A DNA stretch of 64,000 bases from Liolophura sinensis (lineage: Eukaryota; Mollusca; Polyplacophora; Chitonida; Chitonidae), in NCBI RefSeq assembly GCF_032854445.1, contig NC_088296.1, positions 18,217,485 to 18,281,484 on the forward strand, in the 5' to 3' direction. Below, piece after piece: positions 23,891 through 35,658 of this stretch. How positions within the stretch are numbered: the first letter of the stretch is position 1; every line of letters starts with the position of its first letter. Made by a program: the position numbers and the translations under genes. The notes beneath the pieces were generated by a model, which was not told the origin of the DNA, made no database searches, and saw only the letters and a list, made by a program, of their open reading frames with translations.

Positions 23891-24082
23891 TACTTTTAGT
23901 TTTGGCACTTGTATTTCATGCCCAATAGTGTCAATTTTTCACTAATGTACGCATGTTTTTAATGTTAAGCAGTAAATTAGTTATTAAATTATTTGGCTTG
24001 TAGGTTATTGTTGTACAACTACAACACATATCTGGCGAAATTCACACACGAGCCTCCTTTTAGCTATTACATTTGTACCACT

Positions 24083-24085
<3 letters not shown>

Positions 24086-24119
<34 letters not shown>
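24086..24119. repeat. Poly-T tract
   Basis: About 34 consecutive T. A shorter T run of about 23 lies at 23339-23361. Confidence 0.95.
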
Positions 24120-24121
<2 letters not shown>

Positions 24122-24777
24122 TGTATTATTCTTAATCTGTATATTTTGATTTGTTTTTTCTTTTGACAAAGTCACTCGAGTTTGAAACTCAAGGTTTGGT
24201 CAAGCTAACTCAAATCTTGAAGAAGAAACAAAAAGTTTATGTACATAGATGTATTTGTAGTACATTGTGTGATGTTCCTCCATATTTTGTTACTTTGTTG
24301 TCTGTGTGGAGATCAACATTGTACGCAAAATCAGATCATGGTGCAGTATAGAGTTCGTTTGTGTGTGTGAGTACTGCAACATGTTGCTAAATTATTCCTG
24401 CACGCTGTAAGCTGATGAAAACAATTTAAATACAAAAGTGTCACTGAATTAAAGAACATTCAAAAAGGTGAAAGTTCAGTCAGCTCACGTATTTAATGAA
24501 ACGGTTGTGTGAAATTTGGATGGTGATATTGACGCTTTGTGTAGTTGTTATTGTAGTGCAGAGTGGCTTGTTCTTTGTGGAGTTACCTCCCATATCTCAG
24601 TTGCCTCTGAGGTTTCTAAATAAAGTATTTATCATCATCATCATTCAATACTGAGTTGTCCTTCATTTAATACTGCATGAAATTTTATAGATATGAAACT
24701 ATAATCCCTCATGGCAGTTCCTTGCGTCTATGAATTGTGATCCTTTTTCGATTCCTTTTTATCAAATGATGTCATGA

Positions 24778-24849
24778 CTTGAACTAGGATTGACCCTGGA
24801 TCTACCGCACCTGAAGCAAACAATCAACCAACTGAGCTATCGGGGCCAG
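24778..24849 (-). mobile_element. tRNA-like insertion (SINE-A head only) with 16-bp target duplication
   Basis: On the minus strand this 72-bp segment reads like a tRNA: A box TAGCTCAGTTGGT, a pseudo-anticodon arm, and B-box-like GGGTCAATCC. It is flanked on both sides by TCAAATGATGTCATGA (24762-24777 and 24850-24865), a perfect 16-bp target-site duplication. It matches the SINE-A head and has no body or tail. Confidence 0.8.
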
Positions 24850-25084
24850 TCAAATGATGTCATGATTCATGAATATAATTAAACCCAGCAAAATGTACAA
24901 ACATGGACTGTTTGAATAAACCCTCAAACTGCCAAGAAGCTCAAAATGCTAGGTAAATTTCGTTTAATGGCGAAGGATCGCGAATTATTGGCATGATGGG
25001 AAAAGGAATTCCTTGTATGCTCTTAGGCAATATTTAAGATGTAGGCCTGCCTTACATGTATGCCCAACCACACCTACAAAGTTT

Positions 25085-25200
25085 ACTGTAACCTGCAGAT
25101 GGTCATGGATTTCCTTCCACCTGCTATGCTGGTAGCCATCATGTCGGCGAAACATTCCTGATTAAGGCGTAAAACACCAATCAAATAAAGAAATAAATTC
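25085..25200 (+). mobile_element. SINE-B, 5'-truncated and diverged
   Basis: Body fragment (GTAACCTGCAGATGGTCATG) and tail (GGCGTAAAACACCAATCAAA). A further short minus-strand tail fragment lies near 25290-25332. Confidence 0.7.
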
Positions 25201-26217
25201 TAAGTTTACTGTCTTGTGTGATTCAGAAATTAGTGTTAATGTTGTCTCCCATAATCTTTTCATGCCCTGCCATTTTATTTATTGGCAAGTTATTTGATTG
25301 GGCTTTACCGCCGTACTTAAAAGCGTTTCCCACATGATGAATATTCATGTATGATTATCAAGATTCTCTGAATACACCAAAGAACAACATGGAAGGCCAA
25401 TTTTTTTTTTTGTCTTTGTAGTTTTGATCATAAATTCCTAGCATATGAGCACTACATTTGGTCAAGTGGCGAAACTGTGTTGTATATACAAGGGGCTTAA
25501 CTCGTGTGAACGTACTGAGAATATTAACATAACCTCCTGTTGAGACATATGCTCCCTGTAGTGGATTATGTACAGTACCTTGTAACCCAGGCCACAAACG
25601 TGGGTAATGTGTGACCTGCATGTGGTATGTCCAGGGCTAATTAATTATAACAACTGTTATCTCCTGCTAAACATAGGCGTCCTGAAAATCAGTTGGGTGT
25701 TACTCTGTATGCAAGGATTTTGCGTTTATAAGCCTAAGTACGGCAGCTATAAGGGCTCAGATGGTTGCCAGGATGGTTCACTGTCAGGATCTTAACCAGT
25801 GAGGCGGCACTTTGAATTTGCTGTTTTATGTGTAGCTTGAGGCCGGGAGGTTTGTCTGGTAGTAGGCAAAGGTCGTGGTTTCCCCTAGACACTCTGGTTT
25901 CTTCCAGACACTCTGGTTTCCTCAACCCATAAACTGGCTGCTGCCATATAATTGTGTGCTACGGTTTTGTCAATGAAAACCTCTGTGTCTTTACAACAGC
26001 AAGATTAAAAGACAAGGATCACATTGCTTTCTTAGATTGCAGAAAAAAAAAATTTTAATCCAGTTTTGGAACTGAAGTTGCCCTGCAAACCGGGAAAATT
26101 CGTGAGCAATTAATGACTCTGGTTTATGGGTGGTGAAAACAGCAAACCTTCCCCATCACGTAACAAACCTCCTTACTTAAAGCTACATCCAAAGCAGTGA
26201 CGGCTCAATTCCAGCAC

Positions 26218-26965
26218 AAGCGCTAGCCAAGGAACGGGTAGTGGCAGCTGGCCGTGCTAGCCAAGGATCGGGTAGTGGCAGCTGGCCGTGCTAGCCAAGG
26301 AACGGGTAGTGGCAGCTGGCCGTGCTAGCCAAGGAACGGGTAGTGGCAGCTGGCCCTGCTAGCCAAGGAACTGGAAGTGGCAGCTGGCCGTGCTAGCTAA
26401 GGAACAGGTAGTGGCAAGGAACTGGCAGTGGAAGCTGGCCGTGCCAGCAAAGGGACTGGCAGTGCCAGCTGGTCATGCCAGCCAAGGAACTGACAGTGGC
26501 AGCTGGCCATGCTAGCCAAGGCACTGGCAGTGGCCGCTGGCGATGCTAGCCAAGGAATAGGCAGTTGCAGCTGGCTGTGCTAGCCAAGGAACAGGCAGTG
26601 GCAGCTGGCCATCCTAGCCAAGAAACGGGCAGTGGCGGCTGGCCATACTAGCCAAGGAACGGGTAGTGGCAGCTGGCCGTGCTAGCCACGAAAAGGGCAC
26701 TGGTGGCTGGCCACGCTAGCCAAGGAACCGGCAGGGGCAGCTGGCCGTGCTAGCCAAGGATCAGGCAGCGGCGGCTGGCCATGTTAGCCAAGGAACCGGC
26801 AAGGGCAGCTGGCCGTGCTAGCCAAGGATCAGGCAGCGGCGGCTGGCCGTGCTAGCTAAGGAACTGGCAGTGGCGGCTGGCCGTGCTAGCCAAGGAACCG
26901 CCAGTGGCGGCTGGCCGTGCTAGCCAAGGAACGGGCAGCGGCAGCTGGCCAAGGAAGTGGCAGTA
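26218..26965. repeat. 34-bp GC-rich minisatellite, about 22 copies
   Basis: Unit GCTAGCCAAGGAACGGGTAG plus TGGCAGCTGGCCGT, period 34 bp, with the NheI-like GCTAGC in most copies. Much more GC-rich than its surroundings. It lies between APC and SRP19. Confidence 0.95.
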
Positions 26966-27390
26966 GTGGCTAATTGTTATCTCATAGTTTATCAGCAGTT
27001 AGGTTTGTACTAATTGTTCAGACGAAAGTTCACATGATTTTGCATTTTTGCATTAGAACAAGACTGGTGTTAAAGATTTAAGCCGGGCTTAAAGAGCTAA
27101 TATAGCATCAACACTTGCCCAACATAATAGCAAGGTAAAAGGATCAATACAGTCAGCTTTGCTTTCTTAAACTGTAAAGAAAAAATACAATGTATTAAAG
27201 CTGCTGTAGTTAGTTTGGGAGGATAATACAGAAGCAAAACTTTTTCGAGTCCAATTTTGCCTGTTGTGACGTCTTGCAAGAACACTTGATGTCACCCATC
27301 ACTGATGTGACAGCCACAAACGCCTTTTGACACTAAAGTAGCACTTCAGTAGATTTCATACACATTTGAACAACTGGCTCCAGAGCTTTA

Positions 27391-27544
27391 TTTATTTACT
27401 TGATTAGTGTTTTACACTGTACTCAAAAATATTTCCCCCAAGGGAAAACCCACGACTATTCTCAGGTTGATGGTAGATCTTCCCACTTATGGCTGGAGAG
27501 GAAGCCAGCCTGAGCTGGACTTGAACTCACAGTACCGCATTGGT
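27391..27544 (-). mobile_element. SINE-B, 5'-truncated, with 11-bp target duplication
   Basis: Tail and body (TTGATTAGTGTTTTACACTG, CCCACGACTATTCTCAGG, GAACTCACAGTACCGCATTG) bounded by CCAGAGCTTTA at 27380-27390 and 27545-27555. Confidence 0.75.
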
Positions 27545-27699
27545 CCAGAGCTTTAAACATCTGAGGGGGCCCCCAGAGTTCATTGCCACGAAGGCCCCAA
27601 GAACAGAGGAGGCACAGTGTTGTGAAAACACCATGTCCAAGGCTGGCAATGAATGAACACCTTGCTTGACAGACATTTCAAAGACAAAGGTTTTACCCT

Positions 27700-27838
27700 C
27701 ACTGATCCGCAGGTTGTTGGCAGACCTTCCCACTTACGACCAGAGAGGAAGCCAGCATGAGCGGGACTTGAACTCACAGCAACCACATTGGTGAGAGGCT
27801 CCTGGGTCATTACGCTGCGCCAGCCACGGAGGCCCCTC
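27700..27838 (-). mobile_element. SINE-B head and proximal body
   Basis: Retains CCGCAGGTTGTTGGCAGACC, GAACTCACAG, the head GAGAGGCTCCTGGGTCATTA and GCCACGGAGGCCCC. The tail is absent. Confidence 0.8.
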
Positions 27839-27842
27839 GCAT

Positions 27843-28048
27843 GTTTACACGATGTTTATTCTGTATATTCTGAGGGTACTACTACATGTATGTGAAGACT
27901 GACAAACTCATACTTTTCGTGAAGCAATGAAATTGGCCAGCCACATCAATGTAGTTTTTATCTCCAAAATGAAACGCAAAATGTGCATAAATCGTACTGA
28001 AAAGTTGCTCTTTCAAATGCGAAAAGTTTGAGGAATTAGGGTATGTTC
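27843..28048. mobile_element. MITE, GGAATTAGGGTA family
   Basis: The right end GTTTGAGGAATTAGGGTA and interior CAATGTAGTTTTTATCTCCA and ATGTGCATAAATCGTACTGA match 8985-9152. Confidence 0.6.
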
Positions 28049-28557
28049 TTGAATTTTCCTCTTCACCATGGTTATTTTACTCTCCAAACTTCATCAGGGT
28101 GATGCTTACATCATGATTCATTAACAAGTAATAATCTCATTTTATTTCACAGTGATCCGATCTTGAATTTTTATTTTCCAACAGGGATGTGGAAATGTGG
28201 AGATCCAAAACTGCTGAAAGACACCTCCAATTATGAATTTGTTTTTCTTCTTTTAATTCTCCTAAATGTAGATACTTCCAAAAGCCTCGAAAGCCTCATA
28301 GTTGTTAGAGTCACAAACACTCCTTGTCCAAAATATACATTTTCTTCCCTCCCACAAGCTTTCCAGAGTTAACTTCGCTTCTTCCGTCATCAGTATTGAC
28401 CAGAGTAACTTCCCTTGCTTTCATAATCCTATACCAGGAAGAGAAACACATGTCTTTGTACTGTACTTGCTCCTGAGAGCTATAATGACTTCAGTTTCCA
28501 TCATGCCAGATATATACAGTAGTCCTGTTCCTTCACATCTCTCGGTAAATACCCCAG

Positions 28558-31500
28558 TTATTTCCCTTTCCTTCCTTTCTTTTTTTGATTTTTCCCACCG
28601 CCGCCGCTGCTGCTCTGCTGTTGTTGTTGTGAGGCAGACTGTGATGAGCTTTGACTCTGCTGGCGTGTTTTGAGTTTAGAAATCATCTGTCCTAGGTATA
28701 GGTACACCGACTTTCCTGATAGACAAACAGAGAAACAACCACACAAGTTTATTTATTTATTTGATTGTATATTTATGCTCTACTCAAGAATATTTCAGTT
28801 ATACAATGGCAACCAGCAATTGGCTGGAGGAAACTGGGCAGCTAGCACTGCAGGAAACCCACAACCATCTGCAGGTTATGACCAGAGTAAGTCGGCATGA
28901 GCTGGGCCTAAACTCCCAGCCACTGCATTGGTGAGAGGCTCCTGGGTCATTCTGCTGCACTAGCACACTAATCACTGGCACAATAATCACTAGCACACTA
29001 ATCACACTAATCACTAGCACACTAATCACTAGCACACTAATCACTGGCACACTGCACACTAGCACACTAATCACACTAATCACTAACTATGCTGAATACA
29101 ATTCTCCCTCATTATAACACTGTTATTGGGGTCACATTAGACCAGAGATCTGTTTCATTCTTCCAAGCTTAGCTTTCAGATACACAGATCTCAAGGTTCA
29201 TATTCCCCAGGCAGAATTTTTTTCCTCCGCCATTTTTCCCCCCGACATTTTTAAGACCTTTATATCGGACTCTTTCCACTTCAACTTCAGACTCAGTTTT
29301 TGTTTTTCACTCTGAGGATGGGATCGCAGGACGACCTCATCAATCTTGGCTTACTCACACACACTCTACGTTACTTTTTTCTACGTTTGCTCAGCCAGTC
29401 TTTATACTTCAGACTTTTGAGCCAGTTGTCACTGACGACACACACCATTATTCAACTTTATGTCAAAGCAGATCAGGCGTAGTCCAGTTAGTCTATACAG
29501 ACGACACATAACAACCGCCAAAAAAGTATATTGGAACATCTTTCGAAACTTCCGCAGGTAAATGCATACAATGTGACGACTACGGTGCATCAGTAGTTAG
29601 TAGGCTTATATGTCACACCGCCGCTGGAAAGATGTGGATACACATTTCAACAATTATCCATGACCATCTGTAAATTCTCAATACATGTGTACATAATGAT
29701 AAACGTTTGAAAGACACAACAAAGCCAGTACCCAAGATCAGAGATTTTGGTAACGACACTCACAAGCTGTGTCCGATGCATTGACTGGTACCTTGCCCAG
29801 ACATGCAGGCCACAGCGGCCTAACACAAAGATACATGTTACATTGGCAGCAAGCCAAACTTTGCTAACCACCATTTCAATTTGAGTCAAGCACACTTGCC
29901 ATCGTCAATAATAATAATAATTTGATTGAAACCAATGAGATGCACACCATCTATAGGATGAGTGACACATTATTTGGGAACCTTAACTTTAATTTGTGTG
30001 TTAATCATGAACAGAAAGGAACTATAATCAACTATTGTGAAAAAAGGAGATGACCTTAATTTTAGGAAGAGCAGCAGAGTCCACCACAGCAACAGAGTCC
30101 CATGATTTGAAAATGGCGGTTGGCAAAGATCTGATGCTGTCCAAGTAGGGGGGGCGTTGGTTACATTTGAGTTATTTGCCATGTAATGGTTATTTTTTTA
30201 TTCCTGCATAATAAGGTGATGTGAATTCAGAATTACTTCATCCACCACAGAGCATCTCTTGTTGCGACGTGCAACGTTGGAACTTTGTAAACACCGGATG
30301 CGACAGGACCGCAGTCCAGATTAGTGAACGTAACAATTCCGAGTGGTCAGTGTGGAAGCTAAGCTGAGAACATGACCAATCTGCCTATCATGTTACGAGT
30401 GAAGCATGTTATGTGAAACGTGTCGTCAGCCTGTGACATATTTAACATTGGTGGGCGGGGGTCTGTGGCCAAAGTGGGTAGTATGCCAGCACGGCGCAAT
30501 GATCCAGGAGCCCCCCCCCCCCCCCCCCCCATCAATGCAGTTGCTGTGAGCTCCAGCCCACATCATGCTGACTCCCTCTCTGGCCGTATGCGGAAAGGTC
30601 TGCCAGCAAACTGCAGATGGTCCTGGGTTTCCCCAGGCTCTTCCTCCCACCATAATACTCGTTGCTATCATAATAGTGAAATATCCTTGAGTACAGTGTA
30701 AAACACCAATAAAATAAATACATAAATTTTTTGCGAGCCCATTTTCGGCTTTGTATTATTTTCTATACGATAATAAGGTAACAAACTGTACAGATTAAAT
30801 TCTGTCAGTCCAACAGATTTCTGGACAGGCCTCTGACTCAAGTCTATGCTTACTGGTGGGGAACTGTTCGAGTAATGGACTGCCGTCTTCTTTCTTCAGC
30901 TGTACTCGGATACGACCTCTAGACTTCTGGTCTCTGTGGTCCAATTCACGAGGATACACTTTATTCTGTGTGAACCAAAAATAATAATTAACCGATTAGC
31001 TGATGAACATATCCCTGGCCAAACCAATTCATTCCCATAATACATGTACATTTGACAATGTTCCATATGTTGTCTTGTCGGGCCCTGGTAAATATTCTTC
31101 ATGTAGGTTACACTGCTTCAAACCAATATTTTGTACCAGAAATCTTAAAATAACACATCACATGTATTAATAAATGTAAAAGCTTGACACATGAAGGTAC
31201 TGTTAATCGTTAACCTTTTCAACCTCTTAAGCACTTTGGGGCGTCCGTACCAAGGGGTTTAGCAAGCCTCTCACAAATGCAGTTGTTGTGAGTTCAAGTC
31301 CAGCTCATGCTGGCTTCCTCTCCGGCCATATGTGAGATCTTGCAGCAGCCTGCTGATGATCATGGGTATACCTCGGGCTCTACCCGGTTTCCACCCACCA
31401 TAATGCTGGTCGCCGTCATATGAGTGAAATATTCTTGAGTACGGCGTAAAATACCAATGTAATAAATAAACAAATCTAAAGCAATTTTTCCACTGGAATT

Positions 31501-34500
31501 TATACATACAGTTATTACGAAAATTTATGCCACAAATGATTTGTTTGCGTCACCAAGGATGCAAATTTCGTAAAACTGTGCAGTTTATTTCTTTGCACAC
31601 CATAGCTCCCTCAGAATGTTTAAAATACTTGTCCCCATACTGTGCACAACAGCTTTAAAACTGACAGTTTTTTTCTACTTCATTTGAATGGATTAAGCCA
31701 AGGAGCATCACAGATTGTTCATAACAGGAGATCTGTTAATTGTTCTGTACCTCTCGAATATGGCTGAAAAAAGACACCAAGAAGAGTGAGTGAGTGAGTG
31801 CTTGGGGTTTAACGTCGTACTCAACAATTTTTCAGTCATATGACGACGAAGGAATCATTAGGGTGCATGCACGTGTAATGTGCCTCCTTGTTGCAGGACG
31901 GATTTCCACCGCTCTTTTATTTAGTGCTGCATCACTGAGACGACTTACCAAAGGCAAGTAAGCCGCCCCGCCCGAGCCATTATACTAATACGGGTCAACC
32001 AGTCGTTGCACTGTCCCCTTCATGCTGAACGCCAAGCGAGGAAGTTACAACTTCCTCTTTTAAAGTCTTAGGTGTGACTCGACCAAGGATTGATCCTGGA
32101 TCTACCGGTCCCGAAGCGGACGCTCTACCAACTGTGCTATCCGGGCCGGTGACACCAAGAAGATAATTGATAACTGTTTCAATAAAATTGATCTTACCTC
32201 TACACCTAGGACAATACCAGCTGAGGCACACACATCCCTGATCTCATTGTACGTTGGATTGTCCACTCCCTGGTAACAGAAACAGCTCATTCATAACATT
32301 TCTCAGAATTCTTTACAAATTTAATACAGCAAACCTCACCCAGCCTGATATAACATTTATATTTATTTATTTGATTGGTGTTTTTACGCCGTACTCAAGA
32401 ATATTTCACTTATACGACGGCGGCCAGCATTATGGTGGGTGGAAACCGGGCACAGCCCGGGGGAAACCCACGACCATCTGCAGGTTGCTGACAGACCTTC
32501 CCACTTATGGCCGGAGAGGAAGCCAGCATAAGCTGGACTTGAACTCACAGCGACCGCATTGGTGAGAGGCTCCTGGGTCATTACGCTGCGCTAGAGCGCT
32601 AACCGACTGAGCCACGGAGGCCCCCGATATAACATTTATACATAATACAAATAGCACCTGACTACTAAATTTTAACGTATTTATTTGACAGGTCTTTCAT
32701 TTCATACTCAAGAAACTTTCACTGTGGGGGTGAACAGTGGGGTCCTCTGTGGCCGATGGGGTTAGCACTCGCCAGCACGGCGCAATGATCCAGGAGCCTC
32801 CCACCAATGCAGTCGCTATCAGTTCTCCAGCCATTTGTGGGAAGGGCTGCTGGCAAACTGCAGACTGTCGTGGGTTTCAACTGAGCTCTGCCCAGTTTCC
32901 TGCCACCGTAATGCTGGTTGCCATAGTATAAGTGAAATATCCTAGAGTACTGCATAAAACACAAATCAAATAAATACATTAACCTATGCCAAAATAGTCA
33001 GTTTTATGGGTGGAGGAAACGGGGTCACCGTAGTTAAATCAACCAACACTTGGCAAGCAACTGATGCACCTTTCCACATTTTTCTCTCTGCAGATTGAGT
33101 TAAATGTTCATGTATTGCTTCAGAATGGCCATACAAACCCTGCTTATGTCTCTCTAATAGGTAATACAAAAAAACTACATAAATACAAAAAAAAAAGATC
33201 AATGAACTGATCTTGAGGTAATTCCATATTAACTCAGCTATAGGCTCCTAGGTCACTGCATATATTTCAGAATTGTATGAAATAGGGTAACTTTGTGGCT
33301 CAGTTTTATTTATTTATTTATTTGTTCATTTATTTATTTGATTGGTGTTTTACGCCGTACTCAAAAATATTTCACTTATATGGTGGCCAGCATTATGGTG
33401 GGTGGAAACCGGGCGCAGCCCACGGGAAACCCACGACCATCAGCAGGTTGATGGCAGACCGTCAGTTTTACAGTAGTAGGCTGTCCTGCTTGGACCAGTT
33501 TAGAATGTTTAATCAAAACAACACCATCACTTTCTGCTTTTGAGTCACATTATATGAAAAATTATTTCAACCAGTAAATTGATATAAGCTGATAAAACAG
33601 ATATGTAGATGTAATGATGTATTAATGACTGTTTTCATTGTTTTAAAAAATGGAATTGTACATACATGTTCTGTTTGTACTTGTTTGATGTTCATGTATT
33701 GTTATAGAGGGCCTCTGGGAAGAGCAAATTGTTCAATTTGACAGAGCTTCCCTCTTTAAATAAAGGTTTCATTCATACAAAAAAACTAAATAAATAGAAG
33801 TAAGAGATCAATGAATTGATGTTCAGGTCATTCCATATGAAATCAACCACAGGTTATTAAGTCACTATCTCAAACATGTCAGAACTGTATGAAATGGGGA
33901 AACTTAATTGAGTTCAAAAGGAATAACCCATTCAAACTGGGCTTACCGCTTCTTTAGGAATCCGCCTGCCTTCTGCTATAGTTTTCTTACTGTTAATATA
34001 TGCTGGGTAAATACAAATCCACCTAAAAAACAAACAGCAAAAGAAACAAAAATGAAAAGTTTAAACTTCATCCAATAACACAAATGTACACATTTTAATC
34101 TTGAAGTACAAAATAATTTCAATAAAACTGACAAATGCCCGAAAATGACCGTCCACTAACTTGTCCATTTTCCTGGATTCTGAGAGTTTCACAGATTTTA
34201 GAAAGGTGTTTTAAGGTTTACTTGGAACATGGGTTGATATTCTACTGGAAAATTGTTTCAGCATCAAACATAACATTTTGTGACATTTATTTGCCTCTAA
34301 AATACACTTTTGTGGTCGAAATTTTAGTTCATTTAGGCACCATATAAATTCACGCAGCAGGTTACTTTTATCAGAGAATTTTTACTTTCAATTTAATGTT
34401 TCTTAACATTTACCCGTATCTGCATCAAATGTAGTTTGATGCAACTGACATGAAAATGAAAATAACCAGCTGGGTACGACATGAAGATCTAACATCGTGC

Positions 34501-35658
34501 TCAAAAAAAAAAAAAATCATGCAGTGAATGGCACAACCTGTCCTCAGATGTACATCTTCAATTAAGCCCAATTTCATTCTTAATGTGAATAAAACATGAA
34601 AGAACTAACTTCCATTAATTTGCATTTTCAATATTTACTTTAATTTATTTATCTAATTGGTGTTTTACGCCGTACTCAAGAATTTTTCACTTATACGATG
34701 GCGGCCAGCATCATGGTGGGGGGAAACCCACGACCATCCGCAGGTTGCTGGAAGACCTTCTCACTTACGGCCGGTGAGCCATTTTCAATAAGCCAAATCA
34801 GCATGAGTCTCACCTGTTCATGCAGGTTTGGAGGAAACAAGGTCAGGGCTCTTAGAAATTAATGCGAATAACACATGATTTTACGGCAACTGCTTACACC
34901 ATCACTGAGTCACCAGACTCGACCATGCAATTTGAAAGAAATGTCATAGCTGCTCTAATTCAATCATCAGCACTCTCTTTGGGCACACAAAACCTAAGGA
35001 GGTTTAAAACCAAAGATAATGCAATCAAGGCAAATAAGATATTATGCAAAACACATAAATTAAAGCTTTCAGGTCAGAAACTTTCTTTCCGAAAAAGAAA
35101 TCTTGATATTCTGCAGGTCAGTCCAGAAGTTGGAGTTCACATGACTGACCTATCATGGGTGAAAACAAAATATGCATTCCATGTTAATGCATACGGAAAA
35201 CGACCCATATTTTACACCACCATTTTCCTGTGCGAATGTGCCATAAAAGTATATCACTACATATAATTAAAATTATATTTTTTTTGTATGTAATTGTACC
35301 CACAACGTTTTTTAACTAGAGAGATCTTGAGGGCTCTAGCTTCCAGGCCGTCTTACAGAAAGTGCTGGCGTATATATACATTTAGCTCCGTGTTGTCTTT
35401 TCTGTTCAGTCGTTCTAACTCAAACGGAACGTAAACTGTACATATAGAATGTTGTTGTTGTTGTAGCTTCTTGTAGGTACTCGACATATGGATGTAAATC
35501 GTATGAACCCAAATGCTTGGAGCACAGTGAGGCTTGTGCCCAACTTTATAATCGTCAGAGAGCTGCCTGTCTAGTAGTGATGATTACCTTTCCCTGTCCG
35601 TGTGTGTAAAGGACGGGTTCCATGAACGAGCAGTTGCGTTGACATTCGTGGCAGCCAT
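28558..35658 (-). CDS. SRP19: Signal recognition particle 19 kDa protein (SRP19)
   Basis: SRP19 binds the tips of SRP RNA helices 6 and 8 and promotes SRP54 loading, so it acts in SRP assembly and ER targeting. Minus-strand exons, in order: 35588-35658 (ATG at 35658), 33947-34022, 32198-32269, 30854-30965, 28558-28715 (stop). All have GT-AG borders and compatible phases; total 489 nt, 162 aa (human 144). Family hallmarks: ICIYPAYINSKKTIAEGRRI in exon 2; DNPTYNEIRDVC in exon 3; NKVYPRELDHRDQKSRGRIR and VQLKKEDG in exon 4; RKSVYLYLGQMISKLKTR in exon 5; then a Ser/Gln/Gly-rich linker and a Lys-rich KNQKKKGRKGK terminus. The start has strong conservation downstream but the first 20 residues are variable. 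It is convergent with APC and divergent from the 35959 gene. Candidate poly(A) signals (TTTATT on plus) include 28141-28146. Confidence 0.93.
28750..28980 (-). mobile_element. SINE-B beside the SRP19 last-exon acceptor
   Basis: Tail (TTTATTTATTTGATTG) at the left, diverged body, head GAGAGGCTCCTGGGTCATTC at the right. Its tail begins only about 35 bp upstream of the SRP19 exon 5 acceptor (28716-28717), inside the usual branch-point window. Confidence 0.75.
28958..29085. repeat. Short tandem repeat, CACTAATCACTAG type
   Basis: Irregular array of CACTAATCACTAGCA and shorter variants, directly abutting the head of the preceding SINE. Confidence 0.85.
30450..30728 (+). mobile_element. SINE-B, near full length, with poly-C interruption
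   Basis: Head (GGCCAAAGTGGGTAGTATGC), a run of about 20 C at 30511-30530 within the head, B-box-like GTGAGCTCCAGCC, body and AAAATAAATACATAAA tail. It lies in SRP19 intron 4. Confidence 0.8.
31245..31478 (+). mobile_element. SINE-B, 5'-truncated
   Basis: Starts near GCAAGCCTCTCACAAATGC; contains GAGTTCAAGTCCAGCTCATG, the body, and GAGTACGGCGTAAAATACC plus tail. In SRP19 intron 3. Confidence 0.85.
31785..32150 (-). mobile_element. SINE-A, full length, with 12-bp target duplication
   Basis: 366 bp from the (GAGT)n tail to the head (TACCAACTGTGCTATCCGGG). Flanked by GACACCAAGAAG at 31773-31784 and 32151-32162. It sits in SRP19 intron 3, about 50 bp downstream of the exon 3 donor. Confidence 0.92.
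32362..32625 (-). mobile_element. SINE-B, full length, with 15-bp target duplication
   Basis: 264 bp, the best-preserved copy here. Flanked by GATATAACATTTATA at 32347-32361 and 32626-32640. On the minus strand the head has A box TGGCTCAG and B-box-like GAGTTCAAGTCC; the tail is AATCAAATAAATAAATA. In SRP19 intron 2. Resembles V-SINE/RUDI elements of molluscs (recalled, not searched). Confidence 0.93.
32735..32982 (+). mobile_element. SINE-B, near full length, diverged
   Basis: Head GTCCTCTGTGGCCGATGGGG and CACGGCGCAATGATCCAGGA, body, and tail CATAAAACACAAATCAAATA. In SRP19 intron 2, opposite in orientation to the copy 110 bp to its left. Confidence 0.82.
33303..33470 (-). mobile_element. SINE-B, 5'-truncated
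   Basis: An expanded TTTA tail at 33303-33340, then GGTGTTTTACGCCGTACTCA and body up to GGCAGACCGTC. In SRP19 intron 2. Confidence 0.82.
33640..33775 (+). repeat. Dispersed repeat with AATAAA tail
   Basis: Second copy of the repeat at 537-655. Shares GGAATTGTACATACATG, AGAGCAAATTGTTCAATTT, TAAATAAAGGTTTCATTCAT. In SRP19 intron 2. Confidence 0.5.
34115..34350. mobile_element. MITE, AAAATTTTAGGTCA family
   Basis: Shares GGATTCTGAGAGTTTCACAG, TTGGAACATGGGTTGATATT, CTACTGGAAAAT and GTGACATTTATTTGCCTCTA with copies at 47205 and 61942. In SRP19 intron 1. Confidence 0.6.
34640..34778 (-). mobile_element. SINE-B, 5'-truncated
   Basis: Tail and distal body only: TTGGTGTTTTACGCCGTACT, GGCGGCCAGCATCATGGTGG and ACCATCCGCAGGTTGCTGG. 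In SRP19 intron 1. Confidence 0.82.

Larger units (their letters stand above)
18579..24650 (+). other. APC 3' UTR and downstream flank
   Basis: No coding exon seen. The 3' UTR end is uncertain. A candidate polyadenylation signal AATAAA is at 24619-24624; earlier AATAAA strings lie in SINE tails. The stretch holds minisatellites, two MITEs, SINE fragments, a (TA)n tract and poly-T runs, described separately. 21530-23130 is otherwise unremarkable AT-rich DNA. Confidence 0.5.
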
